DNA of 5,650 nt from an uncultured Clostridia bacterium (GTDB taxonomy: Bacteria > Bacillota > Clostridia > Oscillospirales > CAG-272), in contig CALAXC010000173.1 in assembly GCA_937894775.1 (NCBI GenBank), positions 1 to 5,650 on the forward strand, in the 5' to 3' direction. Below the pieces are notes generated by a model. That model saw nothing but the letters and a program-made list of their open reading frames with translations. It had not been told where the DNA came from and made no database searches. How positions within the stretch are numbered: the first letter of the stretch is position 1; each line of letters starts with the position of its first letter. Below, piece by piece: positions 5,106 through 5,650 of this stretch. The translations under genes and the position numbers were made by a program.

Positions 5106-5650
5106 AACTATGGGTATCTCGCTTTATGACTGTGCGGGAGATGATATAGATACCGTTTGTGACAGAATATATGAAAAGATCACGTCCAGAGCACGTGATC
5201 TTGTTAAAGTGGGCTGTGATATAGAAAAAGAGTACGGCATACCGATAATAAATAAGCGCGTGTCGGTTACTCCGATATCCTTAGTTGGCGGTAAGTACAG
5301 CAAGGATGACTATGTAAAGATAGCTAAAACTCTTGACAGAGCCGCGCATACTTTGGGAATAAATTTTATAGGCGGTTTTTCTGCTCTCGTGCAGAAAGGG
5401 TTTACCGAAAATGCGAGAAATCTTATTGCCGCTATTCCTGAAGCGCTTGCTTCTACCGAGCGAGTTTGCTCTTCTGTAAACGTTGCTTCTACAAAAGCGG
5501 GAATAAATATGGATGCTATCGCTATTATGGGTGATATAATAAAGGAAGCTGCATACCTTACGCGTGAGGATCAATCTCTTGGTTGTGCAAAGCTCGTTGT
5601 TTTTGCAAATGCTGTTGAGGATAATCCCTTTATGGCAGGCGCTTTCCACG
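5029..5650 (+). CDS. UPF0210 / DUF711 (PFL-family) protein, N-terminal part (runs off right edge)
   Basis: 207 complete codons are visible of a family that is usually about 450 residues. Conserved blocks appear in order: DIRTITMGISLYDC (residues 22-35), IPIINKRVSVTPISLVGG (71-88), NFIGGFSALVQKGF (112-125), VCSSVNVASTKAGINMDA (about 145-162), and KLVVFANAVEDNPFMAGAFH at the window edge. These are the hallmarks of UPF0210/DUF711. The family is described as structurally related to pyruvate formate-lyase-like glycyl radical enzymes, but the substrate is not known to me and the catalytic C-terminal half is not in view, so I assign no reaction. It is cytoplasmic, with no signal peptide. It starts with TTG behind an AAGGGTGG site, 21 bp after the ACT-domain gene, in an apparent two-gene operon. 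A 10-bp hairpin lies inside the coding sequence at 5176-5202. Confidence 0.95.
   Translation, partial: MNLISFDDVFETINMIKEENLDIRTITMGISLYDCAGDDIDTVCDRIYEKITSRARDLVKVGCDIEKEYGIPIINKRVSVTPISLVGGKYSKDDYVKIAKTLDRAAHTLGINFIGGFSALVQKGFTENARNLIAAIPEALASTERVCSSVNVASTKAGINMDAIAIMGDIIKEAAYLTREDQSLGCAKLVVFANAVEDNPFMAGAFH
5176..5202 (+). repeat. Intragenic 10-bp inverted repeat in the UPF0210 gene
   Basis: AAGATCACGT (5176-5185) and ACGTGATCTT (5193-5202) are exact reverse complements around a 7-nt loop, CCAGAGC. No T run follows, so it is not an intrinsic terminator. It encodes K-I-T-S-R-A-R-D-L. It could be an mRNA structure or coincidence. Confidence 0.5.

Noticed and set aside
5281..5649. Minus-strand open frame opposite the UPF0210 gene
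   Set aside because: The plus-strand reading has strong conserved family blocks across the same bases; this one has none.

Overview
The window looks like a chromosomal segment from a low-GC Gram-positive anaerobe, most likely class Clostridia (Bacillota). I infer this from the AT-rich intergenic DNA, strong AGGAGG-type ribosome binding sites, textbook sigma-A promoters with 17-bp spacers, Bacillota-like SmpB, UPF0237 and UPF0210 sequences, and a large secreted helical protein of the kind common in clostridial surface proteomes. I cannot name a species.

Layout from left to right. (1) Positions 1-118 hold the N-terminal end of smpB on the minus strand, with its own RBS and a near-perfect promoter at 173-201. 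(2) Positions 222-253 form an 11-bp-stem hairpin that probably ends the transcript of the next gene. (3) Positions 269-4450, minus strand, are one large gene of 1393 codons. It encodes a signal peptide, an approximately 1,100-residue extracytoplasmic helical region with degenerate three-helix-type repeats, a membrane-proximal beta-rich domain, a hydrophobic membrane region, a charged linker, and a C-terminal domain that resembles the C-terminal half of ribosomal protein uL15. (4) Positions 4451-4737 are a divergent promoter region with back-to-back extended -10 promoters and a perfect 14-bp palindrome between them. (5) Positions 4738-5007 and 5029-5650 (running off the edge), plus strand, form a compact operon of a UPF0237 ACT-domain protein and a UPF0210/DUF711 (PFL-family) protein. 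The second gene starts with TTG.

smpB (trans-translation) and the ACT-UPF0210 pair are conserved housekeeping-type loci. The ACT domain probably senses a small ligand for its partner, whose reaction is not known to me. The unusual gene is the large one: a surface-exposed membrane protein tethered to what looks like a ribosomal-protein fold, encoded next to a ribosome rescue factor. That architecture is the best candidate here for an undescribed system. Its function, and even the side of the membrane on which the uL15-like domain lies, cannot be settled from sequence alone.
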